Below are positions 8,691 through 17,704 of a stretch of 64,000 nucleotides of DNA, in pieces. The number at the start of each line of letters is the position of its first letter. Positions within the stretch are counted from its first letter, which is position 1. The stretch is from positions 124,001-188,000 of the forward strand of contig CANJMF010000004.1 of the NCBI GenBank assembly GCA_947475895.1, written 5' to 3'. The DNA comes from Fidelibacterota bacterium (lineage in GTDB: Bacteria > Pseudomonadota > Alphaproteobacteria > Rhodospirillales > Rhodospirillaceae). The notes beneath the pieces are model-generated. The model had not been told where the DNA came from. It saw nothing but the letters and a program-made list of their open reading frames with translations, and did no database searches. The translations under genes were made by a program, and so were the position numbers.

Positions 8691-10655
8691 TTAAGCGCGC
8701 GAAGACGTCTCCGCCGCCATGCGGATCGTTTGACCGCCCCGTGCTCCCAGCACCGTGGCGGCAATGTCGGCGGCGGTGAGGTGTGCTTCGGCAAGCTGGT
8801 CCTCGGGCTTGGCGTGCTCGAAGAACACGTCGGGCATCGTCATGACCCGAACCTTTAAGCCGCGATCGAGACGGCCCGTCTGCGCGAGATGATGCAGCAC
8901 GCCCGCGCCAAATCCGCCGGCCGACCCTTCTTCGATCGTCACAAGCACTTCGTGCGTATCGGCCAGACGATTGATGAGATCGATATCCAACGGTTTGGCG
9001 AAGCGCGCATCGGCGACCGTGGTCGACAAACCGCGCGCATTCAAATCATCGGCGGCCTTCAAGCATTCGGCCAAGCGCGTACCGAGGCTGAGCAGCGCGA
9101 CCTTGCTGCCCTCCGCAATCACGCGGCCCTTGCCGATCACGAGCGGCGTGCCGCGCGCGGGCAATTCCAAGCCGACGCCTTCGCCGCGCGGATAGCGCAC
9201 AGCGATTGGCCCTGAATTATGCGCGGCGGCGGTGGCCGTCATATGCATCAGTTCAAGTTCATCGGCGGCGGCCATAATGACCATGTTTGGCAAGCACATC
9301 ATGTACGGCAAATCGAACGAACCGGCATGCGTCGCCCCGTCGGCGCCCACATAACCCGCGCGGTCGAGCGCGAAACGCACCGGAAGATTTTGCACGGCCA
9401 CGTCGTGCACCATCTGATCGTAGGCGCGTTGCATGAAGGTGGAATAGATCGCGACAAAGGGTTTGAAACCTTCGGTCGCCAGGCCAGCGGCGAACGTCAC
9501 GGCGTGTTGTTCGGCAATGCCCACGTCGAAGCAACGGTCGGGATATTTGTCGGCGAATTTGTCGAGGCCCGTGCCGCTTGGCATGGCCGCGTTGATGGCG
9601 ATGATTTTGTCGTCCACCGCCGCTTCGGCCAGAAGCGCTTTGGCGAACACGCTGGTATAGGACGGCGCTTTGGCGGCGGCTTTTGCTTGCGTGCCCGAGA
9701 CGACATCGAACTTGGTGACGCCGTGATATTTATCGGCCGATGCTTCTGCCGGCGCGTAACCGCGGCCTTTTTGCGTCACGACGTGAATGAGCGTGGGACC
9801 CGTGGCTTCGCTGTCGCGCACGTTGCGCAAAACCGGCACCAGATGATCGATGCGATGACCATCGATGGGACCGACGTAATAAAAACCGAGTTCCTCGAAC
9901 AGCGTGCCGCCGGTGACCATGCCGCGTGTGTATTCCTCGGCCCGGCGGGCGGCGTTTTCCAAGGGCTTCGGCAGATGCGAGGCGATTTGCTTCAAGGCCT
10001 GACGGATCGAGATGTACGACTTCGACGACAATAGCTTCGACAGATAAGCGCTCATGGCGCCCACGGGCGGCGCGATGGACATGTCGTTGTCGTTGAGGAT
10101 CACGATCAATTTGCTGCGCAAAGAGCCCGCGTTGTTCATGGCTTCGTAAGCCATGCCGGCACTCATGGCGCCGTCGCCGATAACGGCGATCACGTTATTG
10201 TCGCCGCCCGACAAATCGCGCGCGACGGCCATGCCGAGGCCCGCCGAAATCGACGTCGAGCTGTGTCCCGCGCCGAACGGATCGTATTCACTTTCGGTGC
10301 GCAGTGTGAAACCCGACAAGCCATCTTTTTGGCGGATGGTCGACATCCGGTCGCGGCGGCCTGTGAGAATTTTGTGCGGATAACATTGATGGCCCACGTC
10401 CCAGATCAGACGATCGGCGGGCGTATCGAAAACGTGGTGAATGGCAACGGTCAGCTCGACCACGCCGAGGCCCGCGCCCAAATGTCCGCCGGTGCGCGAA
10501 ACACTGTGAATGGTTTCCGCGCGCAATTCGTTCGACAGCTGTTGCAGCTGTTCGATGCTCAAATTGCGCAAGTCCGCCGGTTTGGACACGCGGTCCAGAA
10601 GCGGCGTTTGCGGAGATGTGGGATCGAAAGGACGGGAGGTCACGGGCACCACCAA
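8691..10655 (-). CDS. dxs: 1-deoxy-D-xylulose-5-phosphate synthase
   Basis: About 654 residues. A thiamine diphosphate enzyme that joins pyruvate and glyceraldehyde 3-phosphate in the first step of the MEP isoprenoid route. Visible marks are [22 protein letters not shown], the ThDP motif [18 protein letters not shown], the catalytic Glu in [17 protein letters not shown] and the C-terminal transketolase-like domain ([15 protein letters not shown]). The start is not certain: TTG 10655, GTG 10652 and GTG 10649 are all in frame within the first three codons, and no strong ribosome site separates them. Directly downstream of ispA, which uses the pathway's products. Confidence 0.96.
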   Translation of the reverse strand: MVVPVTSRPFDPTSPQTPLLDRVSKPADLRNLSIEQLQQLSNELRAETIHSVSRTGGHLGAGLGVVELTVAIHHVFDTPADRLIWDVGHQCYPHKILTGRRDRMSTIRQKDGLSGFTLRTESEYDPFGAGHSSTSISAGLGMAVARDLSGGDNNVIAVIGDGAMSAGMAYEAMNNAGSLRSKLIVILNDNDMSIAPPVGAMSAYLSKLLSSKSYISIRQALKQIASHLPKPLENAARRAEEYTRGMVTGGTLFEELGFYYVGPIDGHRIDHLVPVLRNVRDSEATGPTLIHVVTQKGRGYAPAEASADKYHGVTKFDVVSGTQAKAAAKAPSYTSVFAKALLAEAAVDDKIIAINAAMPSGTGLDKFADKYPDRCFDVGIAEQHAVTFAAGLATEGFKPFVAIYSTFMQRAYDQMVHDVAVQNLPVRFALDRAGYVGADGATHAGSFDLPYMMCLPNMVIMAAADELELMHMTATAAAHNSGPIAVRYPRGEGVGLELPARGTPLVIGKGRVIAEGSKVALLSLGTRLAECLKAADDLNARGLSTTVADARFAKPLDIDLINRLADTHEVLVTIEEGSAGGFGAGVLHHLAQTGRLDRGLKVRVMTMPDVFFEHAKPEDQLAEAHLTAADIAATVLGARGGQTIRMAAETSSRA

Positions 10656-10692
10656 AAGTCTTATTATCGTTACGGTGTTACTTACGTCGCGG

Positions 10693-11613
10693 TTATTTGC
10701 GTCGCGTCGCGGCGAAAATCGCAGCCTGCTTCAAAAGCCCCGCCTTCCCGCCGAAGGCCTCCAAGTGGGCCACGGCCTCGTCGGCCAAGGCCCGAGCCCG
10801 TTTTTTAGCATTTTCCAGGCCAAGACGGGACACAAAAGTGGCCTTGCCGGCTGCGGCGTCTTTGCCGGTCGCTTTGCCCGTTTCAGCCGCCGAACTCTCG
10901 ACGTCCAGCACGTCGTCGGCGATCTGGAAGGCCAGGCCCATGGCGAGCCCGTAGGCACCCAAAGCGTCAATATTCGCCTTGGTTGCGCCACCGAGCACGG
11001 CGCCCATGCGGCAAGGCCCTGCAATAAGGCAGCCGGTCTTCATGTTCTGCAAGCGATCGATGCCCGCGTCGTCCAATGACAGGTTGGTTGCCATCAGGTC
11101 GATCATCTGGCCGCCCACCATGCCGGCGGCACCGGCCGCCTGCGCCAACTCGGATACGAGCAGCGCGCGAATACTGCCATCGGGATGCGTGGCCGGATCG
11201 GCCAACACGGCGAAGGCTTCTGTCAGCAATGCATCGCCGGATAAAATTGCAGTGGCTTCGTCGAACTTGCGATGGGCCGTGGGACGGCCGCGGCGCAGGT
11301 CATCGTTGTCCATTGCCGGAAGATCATCGTGGATCAGCGAATAGCAGTGAATCATTTCCACGGCGGCCGCGACGCGTAAAGACCGTGCACGCGGAACATC
11401 GAACAGATCGCCGCTGGCGCATGCCAAGAACGGCCGCAAACGTTTGCCGCCATCAAGGGCGGAATAGCGCATGGCTTCAACCACGCGATTTTCGGGCCCC
11501 GCGACGGGTGCGAGCAAACGATCAAGTTCGGCGTTAACAGCGTCGGCGGTGGCCGTCAGAGCGGCTTGAAAAGCGCTCGCGTCAACGGACGCGGCGGCGG
11601 CTGTGCTAGTCAC
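10693..11613 (-). CDS. ispA: Farnesyl diphosphate synthase (short-chain polyprenyl synthase)
   Basis: A 306-residue cytoplasmic prenyltransferase that extends dimethylallyl diphosphate with isopentenyl diphosphate. Both Asp-rich Mg-binding motifs are present: DDLPAMD at 96-102 with the following [10 protein letters not shown], and DDVLD at 233-237. The first motif has the two-residue insertion typical of bacterial FPP synthases, but GGPP as product cannot be excluded. I chose the GTG at 11613, which overlaps the xseB stop (GTGACTAG). A longer reading to 11790 would run through xseB in another frame with low-complexity Arg/Ser sequence. Confidence 0.93.
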   Translation of the reverse strand: MTSTAAAASVDASAFQAALTATADAVNAELDRLLAPVAGPENRVVEAMRYSALDGGKRLRPFLACASGDLFDVPRARSLRVAAAVEMIHCYSLIHDDLPAMDNDDLRRGRPTAHRKFDEATAILSGDALLTEAFAVLADPATHPDGSIRALLVSELAQAAGAAGMVGGQMIDLMATNLSLDDAGIDRLQNMKTGCLIAGPCRMGAVLGGATKANIDALGAYGLAMGLAFQIADDVLDVESSAAETGKATGKDAAAGKATFVSRLGLENAKKRARALADEAVAHLEAFGGKAGLLKQAAIFAATRRK

Positions 11614-11854
11614 TGGCGACGGACTCCACGCCGAGGTTCTTGCCGGTGCCCGTGATCTTCTCGACCTTCGTGCGCGCTTCGGCCAGCTTGGACTCACAAT
11701 GGGTTTTGAGCGCAGCGCCGCGTTCGTAAGCCGCGACGGCGTCGTCGAGTTTGACTTGGCCGCTTTCAAGACGGCGCACGATGTCCTCAAGCTCCTTCAT
11801 GGCGTCTTCGAAGCTTTTGGCGGCTATGTCGGCAGGCACCGGTGATTTAGCCAT
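11606..11854 (-). CDS. xseB: Exodeoxyribonuclease VII small subunit
   Basis: An 82-residue, mostly helical protein. The conserved core FEDAMKELEDIVRRLESGQVKLDDAVAAYERG (here spread over about residues 15-46) is diagnostic for XseB. It binds the large subunit XseA to form the single-strand-specific exonuclease. XseA is not in this window. Placed between the HDAC-like gene (11 bases upstream) and ispA (8-base overlap), an order common in alphaproteobacteria. Confidence 0.95.
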   Translation of the reverse strand: MAKSPVPADIAAKSFEDAMKELEDIVRRLESGQVKLDDAVAAYERGAALKTHCESKLAEARTKVEKITGTGKNLGVESVASD

Positions 11855-11865
11855 CTCGCGATCCT

Positions 11866-12798
11866 TCAGGGTCTCGAACTCAACGTCTCAACATGGGCCG
11901 TGACGCAATCGGCCAAGGCATCCAGGTTGTAACCGCCTTCCAGCACCGATACCACCCTTCCGCCGCAGACTTTTTTGGCCACATCCATGATGGCCGCCGT
12001 GGCCCAGGCGAAGTCGGTTTCCGTAAGCCGCAGCTGCGCCAGGGGGTCATCCTTATGGGCGTCGAATCCGGCGGAAATGAAGATGAAATCCGGCTTGAAT
12101 TCGCTCAAAGCCGGCAAGATTTCGTCACTGATGCCGGTCCGAAATGCGGCCGGTCCGCTGCCCGCCGCCAAGGGCACGTTCACGACGTTGTTGTGGGCTC
12201 CGCGTTCGTTGCGCCCGCCCGTGCCCGGATAAAACGGATACTGGTGGGTCGACGCATAGAACGCTTTTGAATCGTTCCAGAAAATTTCCTGCGTGCCGTT
12301 GCCGTGATGGACGTCGAAATCGATCACCGCCACGCGTTCCAGCTTGTGCGCCGCGCGGGCATGGAACGCACCGACGGCGACATTGTTCACGAGGCAAAAT
12401 CCCATGGGGCGAAGTGACTCCGCATGATGGCCCGGCGGGCGTACCGCGCAGAACGCGCGCTCAACCTCTTTGGCGGCCACGGCATCCACAGCGCGCACCA
12501 TGGCGCCGGCCGCGCGCAACATCGCCTCGCCCGAGCCCGGCGAGATCACCGTGTCCGCATCGATATTGCGCAAGCCGTCTTCGGGAATGGCTGCGAGTAG
12601 GCTTTCGAGATAGGCCCCCGGATGTGCGCGCGCAATGGCCTCGGCGCTGGCGCGTGGCGCCTCTTCACGTAGCAAGCTTGAGAACACCGACTGGTCGAGG
12701 GCGCGGGCCACGCTGCGAATGCGGTCGGGCGACTCCGGATGATAAGGCCCGGTGTCATGCTGTTCGAAACTCTCGTGCGTGATGTAAAGCGTGCTCAT
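11866..12798 (-). CDS. Histone deacetylase-like amidohydrolase (AcuC/class II family)
   Basis: A 310-residue zinc hydrolase of the arginase/deacetylase fold. The active-site strings are intact: RPPGHHA (tandem His), DFDVHHGNGT with the zinc Asp and His, the second zinc Asp in ISAGFDAH, and LEGGYN near the end. Bacterial members deacetylate protein lysines, polyamines or small amides, and the substrate here is unknown. It is the first gene of the isoprenoid operon and diverges from the ROK gene with a 60-base spacer. Confidence 0.92.
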   Translation of the reverse strand: MSTLYITHESFEQHDTGPYHPESPDRIRSVARALDQSVFSSLLREEAPRASAEAIARAHPGAYLESLLAAIPEDGLRNIDADTVISPGSGEAMLRAAGAMVRAVDAVAAKEVERAFCAVRPPGHHAESLRPMGFCLVNNVAVGAFHARAAHKLERVAVIDFDVHHGNGTQEIFWNDSKAFYASTHQYPFYPGTGGRNERGAHNNVVNVPLAAGSGPAAFRTGISDEILPALSEFKPDFIFISAGFDAHKDDPLAQLRLTETDFAWATAAIMDVAKKVCGGRVVSVLEGGYNLDALADCVTAHVETLSSRP

Positions 12799-12858
12799 GA
12801 CATATTTACTACCATATCGAATCTGGCGTCCGAGATTGAAATCGCGTCATATCGGGCC

Positions 12859-13755
12859 ATGACCTTACGCATGGGCATCGATCTGGGCGGAACCAAAATC
12901 GAAGCGGTCGTTATCGACCGTCAAGGCGTGGTGCAATTCCGCAAGCGAGTCCCAACGCCCTCGGGCGATTACGATGGCACAGTGCGCGCACTGGCTGCGC
13001 TTGTCACCGAAGCGGATGCGACGTTTGGCGCTCAGCCGACCGTGGGCGTGGGCATACCCGGCACGATCTCGCCCGCGACGCGCCTCATTAAAAATGCCAA
13101 TTCCGTTTGCCTCATCGGACATGCGTTGGACAAAGATCTGGCCGCAGCGATTGGCCGGCCTGTGCGCCTGTCCAACGACGCCGATTGTTTTGCGCTTTCG
13201 GAAGCGTCCGACGGCGCGGGCGCTGATGCCAACATCGTCTTCGGCGTTATTCTCGGCACAGGCGTCGGCGGCGGGATCGTCGTCAACAAACGGATCGTGT
13301 GCGGACCGAACGCCATCACCGGTGAGTGGGGCCACAATCCCCTGCCCTGGCCCCGCGCGGACGAGGTGCCGGGCGCTGCGTGTTACTGCGGGCTCAACGG
13401 CTGCATCGAGACTTTTCTGTCGGGCGGCGGCTTGAGCCGTGACTACGCACGCTCCATCGTCGACGGACCGGAAATCGTGCGCCGCGCCGAAGCGGGCGAG
13501 CCCGAAGCCGTGGCGTCAATGGACCGCTACGTGGATCGCTTGGCGCGCGCGACCGCGACGGTCATCAATCTCATCGATCCCGATGTGATCGTATTGGGTG
13601 GCGGCTTGTCCAATATCGCGCGGCTGTACACGGACGTTCCGAAGCGTTGGCCCGCTTATGTTTTCTCAGACACCGTGGTGACAAGACTTGTACCGCCGAA
13701 ATACGGCGACGCCAGCGGTGTGCGCGGAGCCGCGTGGCTGTGGGATGCGCCCTAG
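12859..13755 (+). CDS. ROK family sugar kinase (fructokinase-like)
   Basis: A 298-residue protein with the ASKHA ATP-binding start MGIDLGGTKIEAVVID, the catalytic Asp in LSNDADCFALSE, a glycine-rich GVILGTGVGGGIVVN loop, and the ROK zinc motif (GHNPLPWP, then CYCGLNGCIETFLSGGG). The zinc motif and lack of an N-terminal helix-turn-helix point to a kinase rather than a repressor. Glucose, fructose, mannose or N-acetyl sugars are possible substrates. I start at ATG 12859 because the longer reading from 12739 overlaps the divergent HDAC gene. Its stop overlaps the stop of the EipB-like gene on the other strand. Confidence 0.88.
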   Translation: MTLRMGIDLGGTKIEAVVIDRQGVVQFRKRVPTPSGDYDGTVRALAALVTEADATFGAQPTVGVGIPGTISPATRLIKNANSVCLIGHALDKDLAAAIGRPVRLSNDADCFALSEASDGAGADANIVFGVILGTGVGGGIVVNKRIVCGPNAITGEWGHNPLPWPRADEVPGAACYCGLNGCIETFLSGGGLSRDYARSIVDGPEIVRRAEAGEPEAVASMDRYVDRLARATATVINLIDPDVIVLGGGLSNIARLYTDVPKRWPAYVFSDTVVTRLVPPKYGDASGVRGAAWLWDAP

Positions 13756-14549
13756 CAGTGTGGCGCGGGAAGCGGCTCCACGTTCGCCAGCACAAAGCCT
13801 ATGGCAAAATTTCCGAAGTCCTGGGTCATGGTGCGTGTCACGCCGTTAGGCAGAAGTTGCATCCTGATCTCGTAGTCGGGCATGTCTTTGTCCGACGACA
13901 GCGGAAAATACGCGGCATCGATGGGCCAGGGTATTCCCGCCGCTAGGCCCGATGTGGGCGCGTCTTTGGTGGCAGCATTCTGCGGCGCGGCTAAAACGGC
14001 GGCCGCACGAAACGGGCCGTCTTCAAAGGAGCCATCGATCACAGTGCGCGAGACGAAATGCTCGCCAGCTGCCGCGCCCTTGAGCAATGCGAGCGTGTGA
14101 CCCGTTGAGAGCAACGTTCCGGGCGGTAATGCGTAGTTAGTGACAGTATCGGTTTCGAACGTAGCGGTTCCGGCAAGTGACGCATCGAGTTGCACCGTAC
14201 CGTGATAGGTTTTAGTCAGCTTGCCGCCTTCATAGGTTTGCATTTGGAAAGTGGCGCGACGTCCGTCCTTCGCTTCCCACGCGGCGAAGCGTTGTTCTAA
14301 CTGACTTTCGATTCCACTCGCGAAGGCTGTCTCCATCTTGAGATCTGATTCGATCGTATAGCCTTCGCACTGATCGGTGAGCGCATAAGTCAGCGTGCCT
14401 TTCGCAGCGCGCATGCCATCACCCTTGGCGACCTTCGCCAGCGAGAGCGTATAGGTCGCGCGATGCGGCGTGAGCGCATCGCCCGGCGACTGCGCCGACG
14501 CGACGGTAAAGCTCGTCATAAGAACGGCGATAGCGAGCAGGACACGCAT
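13752..14549 (-). CDS. EipB-family (DUF1849) periplasmic cell envelope protein
   Basis: 265 residues with a signal peptide cleaved near residue 19 (VASA-QSP). The mature part begins LTPHRATYTLSLAKV, the hallmark opening of DUF1849/EipB, a periplasmic beta-barrel-like protein needed for envelope integrity in Brucella. EipB has a conserved disulfide between a cysteine near residue 70 and one at the extreme C-terminus. Here exactly two cysteines exist, C61 and the final residue C265, in matching positions. Convergent with the ROK gene. Role by homology only. Confidence 0.85.
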   Translation of the reverse strand: MRVLLAIAVLMTSFTVASAQSPGDALTPHRATYTLSLAKVAKGDGMRAAKGTLTYALTDQCEGYTIESDLKMETAFASGIESQLEQRFAAWEAKDGRRATFQMQTYEGGKLTKTYHGTVQLDASLAGTATFETDTVTNYALPPGTLLSTGHTLALLKGAAAGEHFVSRTVIDGSFEDGPFRAAAVLAAPQNAATKDAPTSGLAAGIPWPIDAAYFPLSSDKDMPDYEIRMQLLPNGVTRTMTQDFGNFAIGFVLANVEPLPAPHC

Positions 14550-14955
14550 GAAACGGCTTAACTCCGAAAGGCGACAGGCGTCGCGCGAAACCTATACCCG
14601 ACATACGGCGCGGCCAGAATGAGATGGAGTCGCAAAATAAAGTTTCTAGTCACAACCAGTTTAGGCTGAAATGGGCCTCATTCTGCCAACGTTTGGGATC
14701 GCAGAACGGATTGCGTTCTTTTTGATCAGCACTCCCAGTTGGGGCTGACTAGGAGAAAGAAAACGAATGAAATTCAGGCATTAATGTCGTTTTCGAACTC
14801 CAAGCGCCAAGCGTCAAAGCCCGAAACGATCCGCCCAGACGCCCTTATTTAATCTCTAGTTGAGGCGGCACCGCTTACGTCCACCTGAAAGTGTTGACGC
14901 ACCAGACCCACCTCCCGAGAATGGCTCGCAGTTGTTGGGGGCTAAAAAAAAAACT
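14550..14955. other. 406-base intergenic region before the GGDEF gene
   Basis: This holds the promoter of the EipB-like gene (minus) and of the GGDEF gene (plus). Segment 14670-14694 resembles 1937-1961. An AGGAG site at about 14751 precedes a 5-codon reading frame (ATG 14767) whose stop overlaps, as TAATG, a 22-codon frame at 14784-14852. These could be leader peptides or chance. A run of ten A lies just before the GGDEF ATG at 14956. No tRNA or stable RNA was recognised. Confidence 0.5.
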
Positions 14956-15666
14956 ATGGCGGAACCGAAGCGCGCACCCGCGCCGGCACCCGAGCATTCT
15001 TCTATCGTTTCGAAGCTGACTCAGCTCGTTCGTTTTACCGAGCAAGTCACACCGGAGAAGACTGACGGCACACGTGCGATCACACAGATCGCAGAAATGG
15101 CGCATGCTTTGGTGGAAGAGCTCTCGAGCCATCTGCGCGCCCAGGACAAGCGGATCGCCGAGCTCGAAAACTTGGCCACGACCGATGCCCTCACCCGCGT
15201 GCTCAATCGTCGCGGCTTTTAAGAGAGCCTCACGCATGAATTGTCCGTCGCCCGCCGTCATGGCGTCGGCGGCGTTTTGATCTTCGTCGATCTCGATGAA
15301 TTCAAACCCGTCAACGATACCTATGGCCACGCGGCCGGCGACGAAGTGCTGTCGACCGTCTCCAACCTTCTCCGCGGCCATATCCGTGACACCGATTACA
15401 TCGGCCGCTTGGGTGGCGACGAGTTTGCCATCCTTCTGCCGCGCTCGAACAAGCGTAACGGTGTGCGCCGCGCGGAAGAGTTGGATCGCAAACTCAACAA
15501 CGCTTACGCGTCATGGGACGGCCAGCAGATTCCGATCAAAGCCAGCTGCGGCGTGCATATGTACGCGGCCAAAGCGGAAGTGAAAGAGCTGCTCGAGGCA
15601 GCCGACGCAGCCATTTACAAAATCAAGCAGGAACGCCGCGCGAAGTATAACTTCAAGTCGCGGTAG
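14956..15666 (+). pseudogene. GGDEF diguanylate cyclase interrupted by an in-frame TAA
   Basis: Reading from ATG 14956, residues 1-88 give a short N-terminal helical region and the start of a GGDEF domain (TTDALTRVLNRRGF). Codon 89 (15220-15222) is TAA. The same frame then continues without a gap for 147 codons (ESLTHELSVARRHG, FVDLDEFKPVNDTYGHAAGDEVL, RLGGDEFAILLP) to a stop at 15664. The GGDEF signature and an RxxD inhibitory site five residues before it are intact. Because the frame is unchanged, a single substitution explains the break. It may be a pseudogene, a sequencing error, or a rare readthrough. TTG 15241 could restart translation but would give an incomplete domain. Confidence 0.85.
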
Positions 15667-15670
15667 TTCC

Positions 15671-15750
15671 CGTCACCCCGGCGAAAGCCGGGGTCCACAT
15701 ATCGGCGAGCAAGTTACGAGATAGATACCGGCTTTCGCCAGTATGACGCC
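15671..15750. repeat. REP-like inverted pair
   Basis: A perfect hairpin, arms CCCCGGC and GCCGGGG around a GAAA loop (15676-15693), sits in the frame GTCA...TCCA. About 35 bases on, 15727-15750 carries a degenerate inverted copy (CCGGCTTTCGCCAGTATGACG). Two inverted REP units form a REPIN-like element. It fills the gap between the converging GGDEF and aspS genes and could also end transcription. No RAYT transposase is in the window. Confidence 0.7.
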
Positions 15751-17570
15751 TAGGCTTTGGCCGCAGCCGGAGCGTCCTTCGCTGCATCCTTCACCGTTTC
15801 CTTCGGCAAATTCAGCTTGATGTGCAGCTCGCGCAGCTGCTTTTCGCTGGCTGCGTTCGGCGCTTGCATCAACAAGTCTTCGGCTTTGCCGGTCATCGGG
15901 AACAAGATGACTTCGCGCAAGTTCGGCTCGTCGGCCAACAGCATAACGATGCGGTCGATACCGGGCGCCGATCCACCGTGCGGGGGTGCCCCGTATTTGA
16001 ACGCATTCAGCATACCGCCGAAACGCGCTTCGACATCGGCGTTGGTGTAGCCCGCGATTTCGAACGCTTTGTACATAACTTCGGGCAAGTGATTTCGGAT
16101 GGCGCCCGACGACAACTCCACGCCATTGCAAACGATGTCGTACTGGTACGCTTTGATGGTGAGCGGATCTTGGTTCAGCAACGCATCCATACCGCCCTGG
16201 GGCATGGAGAACGGGTTGTGGCTGAACTCGATTTTGCCCGTATCGGCGTCGCGTTCGTACATGGGAAAGTCAACGATCCAGCAGAACTTGAACTGATTGG
16301 CTTCGAGCAGATTCAGCTCATTGCAAACTTTCGTGCGCACTTGGCCCGCGAATTTCGCAGCCGTTTCGGGCTTGTCGCAGGCAAAGAACACGGCGTCGCC
16401 GTCTTTCAAACCAACCGCGGCTTTGATGGCTGCCACGCGTTCGGCGTCGAGATTTTTGCCAATAGGCCCACGCGCTTCGTTGTCTTTGTATTGGATGTAA
16501 CCCAAACCGCCCGCGCCGTTCTCACGCGCCCAGTCGTTCAGCTTGTCGAACCAGCTACGCGGTTGATCGGCGGCACCGGGCGCCGGAATTGCACGAACGA
16601 TGGAGCCCTTCTCGATGTTCTTAGCGAACAGGCCGAAGTTCGATCCACGGAATGCTTCGGTTACATCTGCGATGAGCAGCGGATTGCGCAGGTCGGGCTT
16701 GTCGCTGCCGTACTTCGCCATGGCATCGTCATACGTGATGCGCTGGAACGGCGGCTTGGTCACCGTGCGACCTTTGCTGAACTCTTCGAATAAGCCGGCA
16801 AGCACAGGTTCAATGGCCGCGAACACGTCGTCTTGCGTCACGAACGCCATTTCGAAATCGAGCTGATAGAACTCGCCCGGCGAACGGTCGGCGCGGCTGT
16901 CTTCATCGCGAAAACACGGCGCGATCTGGAAGTAGCGGTCGAAGCCCGACGTCATCAGCAATTGTTTGAACTGCTGCGGCGCTTGCGGCAACGCGTAGAA
17001 CTTGCCGGGATGCAGACGCGACGGCACCAGGAAGTCGCGCGCACCTTCCGGTGACGATGCGGTTAGGATCGGCGTTTGATATTCGACGAAGCCCGCGCCC
17101 CACATGCGTTGGCGCACGCTGGCGATGACCTTAGAGCGCAGGAGAATATTGTCGCGCATTTTCTCGCGGCGCAGGTCGAGGAAGCGATAGGTCAGGCGCA
17201 GCTCTTCGGAATATTCCTGCTCGCCGGCCACCTGCATGGGCAGCACGGCGGCTTCCGACAGCACTTCTACCGAAGCCACAACCAGTTCGATCCGGCCTGT
17301 GGGCAGCTTGTCGTTCACCGTCTCGGCCGAGCGCGGCACGACCTTGCCCGTGACGCAGATCACGCTTTCCGGGCGCACGCCTTCCAGGGTCTTGAAGACC
17401 GGACTGGAAATATCGGCCACGCACTGGGTGATGCCATACTGGTCGCGCAAGTCCACAAACATCAGATTACCGTGGTCGCGCTTGCGGTGGGTCCAGCCGG
17501 ACAGCTTGACCTCTTGACCCGCATCGCTGTCTCGAAGGGCGCCGCAAGTATGGGAACGGTAGCGATGCAT
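15750..17570 (-). CDS. aspS: Aspartyl-tRNA synthetase, probably non-discriminating (Asp/Asn)
   Basis: A 606-residue class II synthetase of bacterial type: OB-fold anticodon domain at residues 1-105, catalytic core with [24 protein letters not shown], a GAD insert domain, and the terminal [25 protein letters not shown] start at ATG 17570, preceded by AGGA. H33 stands where discriminating enzymes such as E. coli have Leu (RKRDHGNL here). In bacteria that His goes with enzymes that also charge tRNA-Asn with Asp, to be fixed by GatCAB. The gene's C-terminus has an Ala/Lys-rich tail ([11 protein letters not shown]). Confidence 0.96.
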   Translation of the reverse strand: MHRYRSHTCGALRDSDAGQEVKLSGWTHRKRDHGNLMFVDLRDQYGITQCVADISSPVFKTLEGVRPESVICVTGKVVPRSAETVNDKLPTGRIELVVASVEVLSEAAVLPMQVAGEQEYSEELRLTYRFLDLRREKMRDNILLRSKVIASVRQRMWGAGFVEYQTPILTASSPEGARDFLVPSRLHPGKFYALPQAPQQFKQLLMTSGFDRYFQIAPCFRDEDSRADRSPGEFYQLDFEMAFVTQDDVFAAIEPVLAGLFEEFSKGRTVTKPPFQRITYDDAMAKYGSDKPDLRNPLLIADVTEAFRGSNFGLFAKNIEKGSIVRAIPAPGAADQPRSWFDKLNDWARENGAGGLGYIQYKDNEARGPIGKNLDAERVAAIKAAVGLKDGDAVFFACDKPETAAKFAGQVRTKVCNELNLLEANQFKFCWIVDFPMYERDADTGKIEFSHNPFSMPQGGMDALLNQDPLTIKAYQYDIVCNGVELSSGAIRNHLPEVMYKAFEIAGYTNADVEARFGGMLNAFKYGAPPHGGSAPGIDRIVMLLADEPNLREVILFPMTGKAEDLLMQAPNAASEKQLRELHIKLNLPKETVKDAAKDAPAAAKA

Positions 17571-17704
17571 GGGAAATCCTGCCGGGAGAGTTGCCGAACG
17601 TGGTCTTTTGGGGCGTGAAAGCACACGGAAGCCAGCCTTTTGTCAAGGCTGGGACGGGGTTTCGCTGGGTTGCGGCGAGCCAGCCGGGCACTTAGAGTGC
17701 GCCC

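Noticed and set aside
9219-10034. A 271-codon frame antisense to dxs
   Set aside because: A shadow of dxs with no motif and a composition typical of the reverse complement of high-GC coding sequence.
11614-11790. Upstream extension of ispA
   Set aside because: It overlaps xseB in another frame and adds Arg/Ser low-complexity sequence. GTG 11613 gives the normal protein length.
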